Program-made: the position numbers and the translations under genes | Notes under the pieces: generated by a model | What the model was told of the DNA's origin: nothing | Database searches by the model: none | What the model saw: only the letters and a program-made list of their open reading frames with translations | DNA from: SG8-38 sp041576815 | Lineage (GTDB): Bacteria > Myxococcota_A > Polyangia > Polyangiales > Houyiibacteriaceae | Direction: 5' to 3' | DNA: 64,000 nucleotides | Assembly (NCBI GenBank): GCA_041576815.1 | Contig: JBFGKE010000012.1 | Span: 20,635-84,634, forward strand | Shown here: in pieces, positions 8,317-17,020 of the stretch | How positions within the stretch are numbered: position 1 is the stretch's first letter | Layout: each line of letters starts with the position of its first letter

Positions 8317-9287
8317 GGGAGCAACACCAACTTGCCGGTGGTCTTTCTCGAGCCGAGGGCGTCGAGCGCCTTGGCGGCATCTTCCAGCGGGTAGGTGGCC
8401 GAAACGACGGGGGAAATCTTGCCTTCAGCGTACAGGCGAGAGATCGCTTTTTGGGCGTCTCTCAGAACCTCGGGGTCCTTTTCGAAGTAGAGCCCCCAAT
8501 GAAGGCCGACCAGCGAGAAATTCTTGACCAGCACCCGACTCATCTCCGCCGTTGGGATCCTCCCGCTGGCGAAACCGATCACCAAAATTCTTCCTTCGAA
8601 GGCGATGCACTTCATCGAAAGATCGAAGGTGTCACCTCCAACCGGATCGTAAATCACATCGGCGCCTCGCCCATCGGTGAGCTCTTTGACGCGCTCGACC
8701 CAGTCCTCTTCGCGATAGTTGATCGTCGCAGCCGCTCCGCTTCGTTTGACGAGCTCGAGCTTGTCGGGCGCGCCGGCAGTTCCGATCACACGCGCGCCGA
8801 GCGCGACGCCGATTTGCACGGCTGCGAGACCGACCCCTCCGGCGGCAGCGTGAACCAAGAGGGTTTCGCCCTTCCCGAGCTTGGCCCGATGCACTAGACC
8901 CACGTACGAAGTCTGGTACACGAGCCCGAGCGCAGCGGCGTGCTCGAACGACATGCTCTCGGGGATCGGGAACACGCGCTCTTCGGGCGCCGCGAGCACC
9001 GAGGCAAAACCACCGAAGGGTAACAACGCGCTCACGCGATCGCCGACCTGGAATCCAACGACGCTGCTTCCGACGGCGCGCACGGTTCCCGAAACCTCGG
9101 CCCCGGGGGCAAAGGGAAGATCGGGGCGGACTTGGTACTTCCCCTGCGTGATGAGAATGTCGAAGAAGTTGCAGCCGGCCGCGCGAACGTCGATGACGAC
9201 TTCGCGAGGGCCGGGAACGATGTCGGCCAAGTCCTCGCGCTGAAGCGCGGCTGGGCCCTCGAGCTCACGCACGACCATCCGGTACAT
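8313..9287 (-). CDS. NADPH:quinone oxidoreductase family protein (MDR)
   Basis: 324 residues. GroES-like domain (GPREVVIDVRAAGCNFFDILITQG), then Rossmann domain with HAAAGGVGLAAVQIG near residue 146. The zinc-free quinone oxidoreductase branch fits best, with strong resemblance to enzymes annotated as Qor/enoyl reductase-like. I start at ATG 9287; ATG 9278 three codons later is equally possible, and the longer open frame upstream lacks typical coding character. It is a second MDR oxidoreductase within 3 kb but not a close tandem copy of the one at 5495. It is convergent with the CbiX-like gene through a shared CTAG. Confidence 0.87.
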   Translation of the reverse strand: MYRMVVRELEGPAALQREDLADIVPGPREVVIDVRAAGCNFFDILITQGKYQVRPDLPFAPGAEVSGTVRAVGSSVVGFQVGDRVSALLPFGGFASVLAAPEERVFPIPESMSFEHAAALGLVYQTSYVGLVHRAKLGKGETLLVHAAAGGVGLAAVQIGVALGARVIGTAGAPDKLELVKRSGAAATINYREEDWVERVKELTDGRGADVIYDPVGGDTFDLSMKCIAFEGRILVIGFASGRIPTAEMSRVLVKNFSLVGLHWGLYFEKDPEVLRDAQKAISRLYAEGKISPVVSATYPLEDAAKALDALGSRKTTGKLVLLP

Positions 9288-9506
9288 GGGTGGGCAGTTT
9301 GGCGCCAAAAACGGGCTACGACTACTCGGTCGCACCAAAAACGCCGCTGTCCTGGTATAACCGTCCTGGTGGTCGGGCAGAGGAGAAAGCACCCGCTACC
9401 CGCGGGGGTCCTTCCGTCGGGTTATGGGGACAGCGCCGAAGACGCGGGCTCACGGGTCCGACCAAGAGCGCCGGCGCCAACCGAAGATGCTTCAGGCACG
9501 CAGGAA

Positions 9507-10379
9507 GTGAGCGCGCCGACGCCGGCGGAGCGCGCACGCATGCTAGCCGACGAGCTCGTCGCGCTCGGCCCTCGCGAGGTGGCTCCGATCGTCCGGCGTC
9601 TGCTGCCGCTCGGGAACTTCGCGCTCGAAGAAGTCGCCGAACGATTTCCGGGGCCGCTCTGGCGCCCTTCCCTGGCCACCGACTCGAGGCTCCCACGACC
9701 GGAAGAGCTTTCGGCGTGCGCCGCGGCGTTGGTCACCTTTGGAAGCGAAGGCGTGCCCTATCTCCAGAGGTTGATGCGCCACGGCAGCCCGCACGTTCGC
9801 TATTACGCGACGATCGTTTGCGCCAGCTTTGCAAGCAATCGTCTGATCGAACCCCTCATGCAGGTTGCCTTGGACGAGGACCGCGAGTGCCGGCGCGTCG
9901 CGCTCCATCTGCTGAGCGCCTATCAGCACGAACCCGTCTATCGAAGCGCGCTTGCCGAGGTTCGCCGGCATGCGGCAGACCCTTCCCAGCCACTTCCGTC
10001 GAGGCGACGCGCGATCTCTGCGCTGACGCAGCTTCGCGACGACGCGTCGGCGGCGCTTTTCGTCGACCTGTTGGGAGACTCCGACCGCGGTATCGCCACG
10101 GCGTCGCGCGTGGGGCTGAGGGTGCTGACCGCCCACGATTTCGGCTTTTCACGGGGGCTTTGGCTGCGCTGGCTGTCGGAGCGCGGTCACGAGATTCGCA
10201 TTCAGTGGCTGATCGAGGGCCTGGGTGACAGTCGCGCCAACATTCGGTTGCTTGCATCGCGGGAGCTCTGGCGTCTGACTCGCCTGCTGCAGCCGTTGTC
10301 CGAGACCGCGGGCCGCGAGGAGTTCGTCGAGGCGCAGCGACACTACCAGCGCTGGTGGGCCAAGAGCCATCCGGGCTAG
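9507..10379 (+). CDS. HEAT-like repeat protein, paralogue 1
   Basis: About 290 residues from GTG 9507; ATG 9540 is an alternative. Alpha-helical repeats of HEAT/PBS-lyase type run through the whole protein (for example RRVALHLLSAYQ, RRRAISALTQLRDD, IRLLASRELWRLT). It is clearly related to the minus-strand gene at 13386-14228: both share FPG-LW near the N-terminus, a VRYYAT/IRFYAT helix, a DFG-S/T-x(4)-W stretch and a C-terminal WW. The homology covers residues just before ATG 9540, which favours the GTG start. The function is unknown and no catalytic residues are evident. The 219 nt upstream (9288-9506) hold no supportable gene. The stop shares CTAG with the convergent HAD gene. Confidence 0.7.
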   Translation: MSAPTPAERARMLADELVALGPREVAPIVRRLLPLGNFALEEVAERFPGPLWRPSLATDSRLPRPEELSACAAALVTFGSEGVPYLQRLMRHGSPHVRYYATIVCASFASNRLIEPLMQVALDEDRECRRVALHLLSAYQHEPVYRSALAEVRRHAADPSQPLPSRRRAISALTQLRDDASAALFVDLLGDSDRGIATASRVGLRVLTAHDFGFSRGLWLRWLSERGHEIRIQWLIEGLGDSRANIRLLASRELWRLTRLLQPLSETAGREEFVEAQRHYQRWWAKSHPG

Positions 10380-10963
10380 GCGATCAGCCCAACCTTTTCC
10401 AACGATTCGCGAAGGGCTTCGACACCTTCGAACTGCACGGCATGGATACCGCTTTGACGTGCGGCTTCGCAGTTGCTCTTTCTGTCGTCGACGAACACGC
10501 ATCGCTCTGCGGGCGCTCCCAGCTCGCGCAAGACGTTCGCGTATGCCTCGGGGGCGGGTTTCCGAAACCCCGTTCGGCAAGATACGAAGCTCCAATCGAG
10601 GAAACGCGACAAACGGAGTCGCTCTTCGATGAGCTGGTACCACACCGGGTAGTTCGAAAATGCATGCATCGTCGTGCCGGCGTCGCGCAGGCCCGAGAGC
10701 AGGTCTTCGGCCCCAGGCAGCCAACGGTACGAGCCCCGAACCTCGTCGATGAATCCTCGACGATCGAAGTCGCGACCGTCGGCAAAGAAGCTCTCGAGAA
10801 ATTCTTCCTCAGAAAGCTGGCCCAGCTCGAACCGCACCCAAGCACTCGGATGCTTGGCTGCGAGGAGCTCTTCGAAGGTCATCCCGAAGAAACTCGGCAT
10901 CTCTTGGAAAAACGGGTCGTGGACGAGAGTTCCCATCACGTCCCAGAGCAGAATCGGCGACAT
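10376..10963 (-). CDS. HAD-superfamily hydrolase (class IA-like)
   Basis: 195 residues. Motif I is DVMGTL (residues 8-13): the nucleophile Asp8 is present but the usual second Asp (DxDGT) is Met, so the residue that normally acts as general acid/base is missing. Motif II is SN in HAFSNYP, the motif III Lys lies in FRKPAPEAY, and motif IV is FVDDRKSN. Loss of the +2 Asp is seen in non-phosphatase HADs such as phosphotransferase or dehalogenase-like members, so plain phosphatase activity is uncertain. It begins 2 nt after the stop of the upstream regulator gene and is the last gene of a long minus operon. Confidence 0.8.
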   Translation of the reverse strand: MSPILLWDVMGTLVHDPFFQEMPSFFGMTFEELLAAKHPSAWVRFELGQLSEEEFLESFFADGRDFDRRGFIDEVRGSYRWLPGAEDLLSGLRDAGTTMHAFSNYPVWYQLIEERLRLSRFLDWSFVSCRTGFRKPAPEAYANVLRELGAPAERCVFVDDRKSNCEAARQSGIHAVQFEGVEALRESLEKVGLIA

Positions 10964-10965
10964 CG

Positions 10966-13389
10966 TCAGCCCACCGCGGACCCGCTCACGTCGTGAGCCA
11001 TGCCATGCTCGAGGCCGTGGCGCCGGAGCTTGTCGAGGAAGGTCGTTCGCTTCAGCCCCAACATCCGGGCGGCCTCACTCTTGTTCCCGCTTGATTTCAT
11101 CAGCGCGCGCTGCAGCAGGCGGCGCTCCACTTCGAGATAGCTGCCGCTCAGCGACTCCCGCTCGTCCGTCGAAGGCCATGCCAGAGGCGGCAAGTCGCGG
11201 AGCGCGATCGTCTTTCCGGAGGCTCTGGTCGTGGCGAGCTCGATCACGAGCTCGAGCTCTGCCACGTCACCTGGCCAGTCGTGCTCGACCAACGCAGCCA
11301 TGGCCTCCTGGGAGATGCCGAGCGGCTCTCGCGCCAAGACGCGGCAGGCCCGATCGATCGCGAGAAGCACGAGCGAGGGAACATCCTCGCGCCTTTGATG
11401 TAGCGACGGGATCGTGAGGCCGGGCCCCGAGAGGCAGCGGGCGAGATCGGGATCGAGCGCAGATCGGCGCTGAAGCTCGGCCGAGGAGGCACGGGAGGTC
11501 GCGATGAGACGCGGGGCCACCGAGAGCTCGTCCCGGGAGGCCAGTCCCGAGAGAAAATCTCCTAGGCGAGCCTGCGCCGGCTGCGAAAGCGCCGGTAGAT
11601 CGCGAAGCACGAGCGTCCCACCAGCCGCGGATGCAATCCAGCCTGCGCGATCGTCCTGCTGAGAGCCGAAGAGCAACTGCACGGCCTGATCAGGCGCCAC
11701 TGCCGAACAGTCCGCCACGATGAACGGCGCCTCCCAGCGTGGACCGCGATCGTGAATGAATCGCGAGACAGGCAACACGGGAGAGCCCGCGGGTGCCACG
11801 ACCAGAACCGGGTCCGATGAGGGCGCAAGGTCGATTGCGCGCGTTTGCACGCGCCGCATCGAGGCGCTGTAGGCGACATGCAAGGTCTGATCTTCGGCAA
11901 GCCCGCGCCCGAGCAAGTCGCATTGCCCGCGGAGCTGGGCGACTTCGCCCTCGAGCATGCAGATGCGGTCTTCGGCCTCTCGGCGAAGCGCGGATAGCTC
12001 GTGGATGTGGGTATCCGCCCGCCGCTGTGCGAGGGCGGAAGCAAGCGCCCCGCCGAGCGCATCGCCGAGGCTCCGAAGATCGTCGATCTCGGAGAGCGTG
12101 AGGGCCTCCGAGCGGTCTCCGAGCGGCAAGAGGACCAGCCCCTCGACGTGGTCGAGGTGCAGACACGGCAATACGCATCCGATCCCACCGGCGTCCATCG
12201 TCTCGACGAGCGCGCGAATCGCAGGCTCCCGCACCACGTTCGCGCGGAGAGGGACCAGGTCCAGCACTTCCCGCGAATCGCCGTCAAAAAGGGACTGCAT
12301 CACCGCGGACGGCGGGTCACCGGTGCGAATGTGGGTGCGATTTCCCCTGTCCAGTCCGATGCGAAGCGGAGGCTGAAAAGCGTACAGCTCGGGCTGCGCG
12401 CCGGGGCTGCCTAAGGCCTCGGCAAACGGCGTCAGCGCTCCGGTCGCGAGCTCTTCGAGCCCAGCGCCGCCCGTGAGGCTGCGCCGCGCAGCTTGGGAGG
12501 CGTCGGAGAGTCGACCCGAGGTGCTCCAAATCGTTCGACTGGAAAGCCGTCGCACGAGCGAGAACGTCAGCCACCAGAGGATCCCCGACCCGAGTGCGAC
12601 GAGTCCGAGCTGCCAACGATCGAATGCGGCGTCGGGAAGCACAGCGAACGCGCCCGCAAAGCAGACCGCCGACGCCGCGACCGCCGGCACGCCGACACGG
12701 CGCAGAGATCGCCATCGAAGATCGACCCAAGCGAGGTGACCAAGCCAAAGAAGCAGGGCGGCCGCGAGCTCGACGGCCGTGGCAAGTCCCGTGGAGAACG
12801 GACCGAACCACGCATATGCGAGACCTACGGCGACCCCGGTGAGCGCGATCGCCGACACGGACCCTTCGACCGCGTGGTTCCTCCGAGCGAGGCGAATTTG
12901 ATGCAGGACGCCCGTCGCCATGATCGTCCCGACCACGACGACCGAAAAGGCCGGGCTTCCGGGCACCAGCGAACCCGCAACGAAGGCGCTCACGGCGACG
13001 ACCCCGAGGGAGCCGAACCGCACGGGCGCGGGAAGGCCGCGCGCGAGGACCAGATCGAGCATCAGCAGCGCGACCGCCAGCCATGCGATCTCGTGAGCCC
13101 TGGCGAGCGCGGGGGAGGAGGTGCGCGCCGAAGCGAGCGCAATCGCCAAGCCGATCCCCATCCAGGCGACCTTCGTGCTGCCCCGTGCATGTCCTCGTGC
13201 TCCGTCGACGGCGAGTGGAGTCAGGGAAAGGGCAAGCGACGACAAGGCGACCAGCCACTCGGGTGACTCCGTCGTGCTCGACGCGGCCCGGGCCGCCAAC
13301 ACATAAAGAACGGACGCCGGACCGACAATTGCCAGGAGTCTCGAGATTCTGACGTTTCCAGCTCGCCGCACGCGGCCGCAGTCTATCAC
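10966..13389 (-). CDS. Membrane-anchored, degenerate sigma-54-activator-like protein with Fis-type HTH
   Basis: 807 residues from GTG 13389, which overlaps the upstream stop as GTGA. Residues 1 to about 290 form some eight to nine hydrophobic segments. A GAF-like region follows (about 340-480), then a coiled-coil stretch, then a region aligned by pattern to the AAA+ core of sigma-54 activators: SAAGGTLVLRDLPALSQPAQARL matches the Walker B region and the R-finger region LHQRREDVP is recognisable. The Walker A GETGTGKE is replaced by APAGSPVLPVS, and there is no GAFTGA loop. The C-terminus is a good Fis-type helix-turn-helix (SEAARMLGLKRTTFLDKLRR). It therefore probably binds DNA but is unlikely to drive sigma-54 open-complex formation. 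Signal input at the membrane is an inference. Confidence 0.7.
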   Translation of the reverse strand: MIDCGRVRRAGNVRISRLLAIVGPASVLYVLAARAASSTTESPEWLVALSSLALSLTPLAVDGARGHARGSTKVAWMGIGLAIALASARTSSPALARAHEIAWLAVALLMLDLVLARGLPAPVRFGSLGVVAVSAFVAGSLVPGSPAFSVVVVGTIMATGVLHQIRLARRNHAVEGSVSAIALTGVAVGLAYAWFGPFSTGLATAVELAAALLLWLGHLAWVDLRWRSLRRVGVPAVAASAVCFAGAFAVLPDAAFDRWQLGLVALGSGILWWLTFSLVRRLSSRTIWSTSGRLSDASQAARRSLTGGAGLEELATGALTPFAEALGSPGAQPELYAFQPPLRIGLDRGNRTHIRTGDPPSAVMQSLFDGDSREVLDLVPLRANVVREPAIRALVETMDAGGIGCVLPCLHLDHVEGLVLLPLGDRSEALTLSEIDDLRSLGDALGGALASALAQRRADTHIHELSALRREAEDRICMLEGEVAQLRGQCDLLGRGLAEDQTLHVAYSASMRRVQTRAIDLAPSSDPVLVVAPAGSPVLPVSRFIHDRGPRWEAPFIVADCSAVAPDQAVQLLFGSQQDDRAGWIASAAGGTLVLRDLPALSQPAQARLGDFLSGLASRDELSVAPRLIATSRASSAELQRRSALDPDLARCLSGPGLTIPSLHQRREDVPSLVLLAIDRACRVLAREPLGISQEAMAALVEHDWPGDVAELELVIELATTRASGKTIALRDLPPLAWPSTDERESLSGSYLEVERRLLQRALMKSSGNKSEAARMLGLKRTTFLDKLRRHGLEHGMAHDVSGSAVG

Positions 13390-14228
13390 TGGCCAGGTGG
13401 GTGACCAGAAGCGGAAGCGTTTGGATCGACGAACATCCGAAAACCGACACGCTGCCACCAAACCCGGTACTTGCGCTGCGCGGCCTCCCGCTGTTTCTTG
13501 GGATGCCCCGGCTCGTAGCCGAAGTACTCACGCGTGAGGTGCTTGAGCTCATCGATTGCGCGGCGGCGGAGCCTTTCGTCGGAGTGCATCAACCCGTCGA
13601 TGAGCCACTCGACTCGGTGGCGGTCCCCGTGCTTGCGAAACCACGACGTCCATCTCTTCTTGCTGGTCCCGAAGTCCTGGCAGCCCAGGCGAACCAAGCT
13701 TGCATGCGCCGCCCTACTCACTTTTGGCTCGGCGCTTTGAAGGAGCGACACGAAGAACTCGAAAGAGTCGGTGTCCCGGAGGCGACCGAGCGCCTCGATC
13801 GAGGTCACCTGGGGCTCGAGCTGCCGATCGTCGCGTGCCGACGCGCGAAGGCGTTCGATGAGCTGCATGAACTCGACCTCACACGCATAAAGGACACTCA
13901 AGGCGCGGTACGCGCTACTGCGGACCCCGGGGTCCGGGTCGAACAGACGTCGGCCGACGGGTTGCACGAGCTCGGGATGGACGAACTCCGAGGCGAGGAC
14001 GGTGGCGTAGAAGCGGATGTCGGGATCCTCGTCGTCGAGCAGCGGAATCAAGTACGCGACCGAGCGCTGGCCGAACGCGACGAACGTCCTCCCGATCGGC
14101 GAGATGTCTCGGCCCGCAGGAACGCGCGCGTGAGGTTCGTTTCGATCGAACCACAGCCGTCCGGGGAACTCGCGCGCCAGCGCCGGCAACGCAGCCTCGC
14201 CGACAGCCAGCAGGGGGAGGAGCACCAT
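13386..14228 (-). CDS. HEAT-like repeat protein, paralogue 2 (possible N-terminal frameshift)
   Basis: 280 residues from the first in-frame ATG at 14228. Repeated amphipathic helices of HEAT/PBS-lyase type; paralogue of the plus-strand gene at 9507-10379 (shared FPGRLW, IRFYAT, DFGTSKKRW, and WW near the end). Homology to that paralogue continues upstream of ATG 14228 in the same frame (…RLVAALRDAGPEDE), but the frame back to a stop at 14349-14351 has no ATG, GTG or TTG. A coupled ATG exists at 14349 (TGATG with the upstream stop), but in another frame that terminates after 22 codons. Either the start is 14228 or a one-base frameshift separates the true start from the body. The function is unknown. 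Confidence 0.65.
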   Translation of the reverse strand: MVLLPLLAVGEAALPALAREFPGRLWFDRNEPHARVPAGRDISPIGRTFVAFGQRSVAYLIPLLDDEDPDIRFYATVLASEFVHPELVQPVGRRLFDPDPGVRSSAYRALSVLYACEVEFMQLIERLRASARDDRQLEPQVTSIEALGRLRDTDSFEFFVSLLQSAEPKVSRAAHASLVRLGCQDFGTSKKRWTSWFRKHGDRHRVEWLIDGLMHSDERLRRRAIDELKHLTREYFGYEPGHPKKQREAAQRKYRVWWQRVGFRMFVDPNASASGHPPGQ

Positions 14229-14348
14229 CTCGTCTTCGGGTCCGGCATCGCGAAGCGCGGCGACGAGGCGCTCGATGTCATCACCGACGTCGACGATGAC
14301 GCTCGGTAGGTCCCCTTCCGAAGAACCAGGCGCGGACGCGGGCCGCCA

Positions 14349-15407
14349 TCACCCCTCGACTGCCGGGCTATTCTTGGCGACCGGCGGCGCGGAGCTCGGC
14401 GCATTGGGACCGAGGGACACGACGTCGTGCGAGATCGCGCTGCCGTCGTTGTCGCGTCGAGAGTCCGTCGGCACGGAGCGGGGTTTGGACGCCCCCTTCC
14501 ACCGCGACTCGTTGCCCGCGGGTGGCGGACCAGAGCGCCAGCTCGACCTCGGTTCCGCCGGAGGCGAGGACGGTCCGCGCCGGGGCCCCGGCTGTGATCC
14601 TCGACGGCGGGCTGCAGGCTTTCCGAGGACCTCCGGGGGGCGAGGCGGCAGGCTGTAGCGGGTGGCATCGACGAAACCCGAGCCCGGCTCGGACTTCTTG
14701 CGGGCGGGGGTGGCCGGGTCCGAATCGCGGAAGGTGCCCGCGGGAACCGACGAGCCGATCTGGGGGATGATGGCGGGCGGCGGCTCGGTATCAGCGACGC
14801 CGACGGGCGCGGGCACCGAGGAGTCGACGCGGGGATAGGAGCCGGACACCTCCTTTTTGGGAGGGAGCGAGCTTCGCTTCCCTACACCTTCGAAGGGCGC
14901 GACATAGGGGGTGGGTCCGGCTTCAGCGGCCTCGAGGCGCTCGTTGAGGTGTCTCATTCGGGCGGTCATTTCAATGTCGTAGTGGCGCGCGAGGCCGGCC
15001 TCGACGCGTACGGAGCACACCACGCGCTGAACCGGGTCGACGCCGAGCTCGAATGAAATCTCGCGAAGCGTCGCTTCGGGCAGAGTCCGGTCGACGGCCA
15101 GCACCACGGCTTCTTCGGTGCGCGCAACGGGGATGAGCCTGTGCCGAACGGCAAATTCTCGGGGCAGCGTGCGGATCGTGCTGAGGGGCGCCTGCATCAC
15201 CTCGTCGCGCGTCGCGGGGAGGAGCCCATACACGGCCGCACAGTAGGCGTTCATCTGGTTTTCACGCAGGCAGCCGAGCTCGAGGAGCACCGTGTCCAGG
15301 TTTCCGCCCCTCACCACCTGCTCCTGGATGACTTCTTGAACCCGATCGATGGGGATCACCTGGTCGCGGACCAGGAGCGAGGCGAGAACCGACATACTCC
15401 ACCCCAT
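14349..15407 (-). CDS. GspE N-terminal (MshEN-like) domain protein with disordered tail
   Basis: 352 residues. Residues 1 to about 145 match the N-terminal domain of type II secretion/type IV pilus ATPases GspE/PilB (ASLLVRDQVIPIDRVQEVIQEQ, then AVRHRLIPVARTEEAVVLAV). Some members of this domain family bind cyclic di-GMP (known for MshEN). No ATPase domain follows; instead there are about 200 residues rich in Pro, Ser, Arg and Gly, presumably disordered. It is therefore a stand-alone domain, perhaps a nucleotide-second-messenger effector or adaptor. ATG 15407 has a GGGAGGG ribosome-binding site 8 nt upstream; ATG 15395 is an alternative. The stop overlaps a downstream ATG as TGATG. Confidence 0.72.
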   Translation of the reverse strand: MGWSMSVLASLLVRDQVIPIDRVQEVIQEQVVRGGNLDTVLLELGCLRENQMNAYCAAVYGLLPATRDEVMQAPLSTIRTLPREFAVRHRLIPVARTEEAVVLAVDRTLPEATLREISFELGVDPVQRVVCSVRVEAGLARHYDIEMTARMRHLNERLEAAEAGPTPYVAPFEGVGKRSSLPPKKEVSGSYPRVDSSVPAPVGVADTEPPPAIIPQIGSSVPAGTFRDSDPATPARKKSEPGSGFVDATRYSLPPRPPEVLGKPAARRRGSQPGPRRGPSSPPAEPRSSWRSGPPPAGNESRWKGASKPRSVPTDSRRDNDGSAISHDVVSLGPNAPSSAPPVAKNSPAVEG

Positions 15408-15431
15408 GGTGGGATCCCTCCCCCTTTCGTG

Positions 15432-16163
15432 TCAACGAGCTTGCGAACGCCGGCCGAGGCGGTCGTGCACCAGGGTGAGCGCGGCGGGCACGGCGGTTTC
15501 GACCCGTAGAACCCAGCGCCCGAGGCTTGCCACCGCAAAGCCGGCCCGCTCGAAGAGCGACACCTCCGACTCGGTGAACCCGCCCTCGGGGCCGACTGCA
15601 CACCATACCTGCTCAGGAGTTCCGTGAAGGTCGAGCGGTTCGCAGGCCCGCGCTGCGAACAGCACGCCGGCCGTCTTCGGGGGAAGCTCGCGGAGCCAGG
15701 CGGCGCAACCCCGAGGAGCGTGAATGACGGGGACGTCGCCCCGCTCGCTCTGTGCCGCGGCTTCGCCGGCGAGGCGGGTCAGCCGGTCGAGGCGGGAGCG
15801 AGCGCGCCGAGCATCCCATTTCGGAACGGCGCGCTCGGTCTCCATCAGCATGATCTCGTCGACGCCGAGCTCGGTGGCCATGCGAACGCAATCGTCGACC
15901 TTCGAGCCCTTGGGCATGCCGAGAAGAAGGGCGACCCGCGTGCGCGACGTCTCGGCTGAGGTGGGCGCATCGGCCAAACAGGTCACCTCCTTCCCGACGG
16001 ACTGAAGCTCGGCCTGCGCGGTAAACCCCTTGCCGTCGAAGAGGACGACACGATCGCCGGAGCGAAGCCGCAGGACGCGAACGTGGCGGCTCGGCCCCTC
16101 GCCGAGCTCTACCATTCCACCTCCCTCGGGGAGCTCCGGAACGAAAAGCCGCCGTACGGTCAC
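15432..16163 (-). CDS. rsmE: 16S rRNA (uracil-1498-N3)-methyltransferase
   Basis: 243 residues from GTG 16163, overlapping the prmA stop as GTGA. SPOUT methyltransferase of the RsmE family: an N-terminal PUA-like domain (RRLFVPE…HVRVLRLRSGD), then the knotted domain with LLLGMPKGSKVDDCVRMATELG, the AVGPEGGFTESE SAM-binding loop and a C-terminal LGRWVLRVETAVPAAL knot helix. It methylates N3 of U1498 in 16S rRNA. The prmA-rsmE pairing is common in bacteria and here is translationally coupled. Confidence 0.93.
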   Translation of the reverse strand: MTVRRLFVPELPEGGGMVELGEGPSRHVRVLRLRSGDRVVLFDGKGFTAQAELQSVGKEVTCLADAPTSAETSRTRVALLLGMPKGSKVDDCVRMATELGVDEIMLMETERAVPKWDARRARSRLDRLTRLAGEAAAQSERGDVPVIHAPRGCAAWLRELPPKTAGVLFAARACEPLDLHGTPEQVWCAVGPEGGFTESEVSLFERAGFAVASLGRWVLRVETAVPAALTLVHDRLGRRSQAR

Positions 16164-17020
16164 GGCCCCCCCGGCTCGAGCACGAAGGCACACCACTCGC
16201 CCTGTTCGAGAGTCTCATCGACGCGCATCGATGCATAGGCCGAAAGAAGGGTCTCCCGTTCGCTCCCAAGGACGCCGCTCAGCGCCAAGAAACCGCCGGG
16301 CGCGACCCGCGCCTGAAGATCGGCAGCCATCGGGACGAGAGCTCGGGTTTCGATGTTGCCGAGGACCACGTCATACTCACCGGTCACGTCTGACAGGGGC
16401 CGAGTCGAGGCATGGACGCGGGGACCCACACCGTTCAGAGCCGCATTTCGGCGGGCCGTGATCACCGCGTCGTGCTCGACGTCGATCGCATCTGCGGAAG
16501 ACGCCCCGAGAAGAATTGCCGCGATGCAGAGAATCCCGCTCCCACATCCGACGTCGAGCACCCGCTCTCCGCCGGCGAGTCGTCGTTCGAGAACCTCGAG
16601 CACCAGTCTCGTCGTCTCGTGGTCGCCGCTTCCAAAGGCGTTCTCCGGATCGATCGTCACGATCACGTCGTCCGGTGCGCCCTCGACCTCCTCCCACGAA
16701 GGACGCAGCAACAAGCGCCGGCCGATGCGCTGCGCGCGAAAGCCGTGGCGCCACTCCGTCGCCCAATCCTGGTGATCGACGTAGACGAGATCTGCTTCGT
16801 AGTCATCGCGAATCGCCTGAAGCGCATGCCGCGCCGCCGCGTCGTCGGGAAACGACGCAAGCACGACCGGGCTTCCCTCCACCGGACCGGAAACCAGCGT
16901 GGTGGCGTCGCGCTCCTCGAGCCCGCTGGCCCCCAGCTCCCAGAGCCTCAGCTGGGCGAGCTCCAGCTGCTCCGGGGCAACCCGAACCTTCACGAAGGGA
17001 TGGCGCCGGCGATCGGTCAT
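16160..17020 (-). CDS. prmA: Ribosomal protein L11 methyltransferase
   Basis: 286 residues from ATG 17020 (ATGA overlap with the upstream small membrane gene). An N-terminal ferredoxin-like domain that recognises L11 is followed by a class I SAM methyltransferase: DPENAFGSGDHETT, motif I VLDVGCGSGILCIAA and motif IV LGNIETRALVP (the usual catalytic-loop NILA is NIET here). It trimethylates L11 in the large ribosomal subunit or before assembly (known). The long N-terminal extension of the open frame is non-coding overlap. It is coupled to rsmE downstream. Confidence 0.92.
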   Translation of the reverse strand: MTDRRRHPFVKVRVAPEQLELAQLRLWELGASGLEERDATTLVSGPVEGSPVVLASFPDDAAARHALQAIRDDYEADLVYVDHQDWATEWRHGFRAQRIGRRLLLRPSWEEVEGAPDDVIVTIDPENAFGSGDHETTRLVLEVLERRLAGGERVLDVGCGSGILCIAAILLGASSADAIDVEHDAVITARRNAALNGVGPRVHASTRPLSDVTGEYDVVLGNIETRALVPMAADLQARVAPGGFLALSGVLGSERETLLSAYASMRVDETLEQGEWCAFVLEPGGP

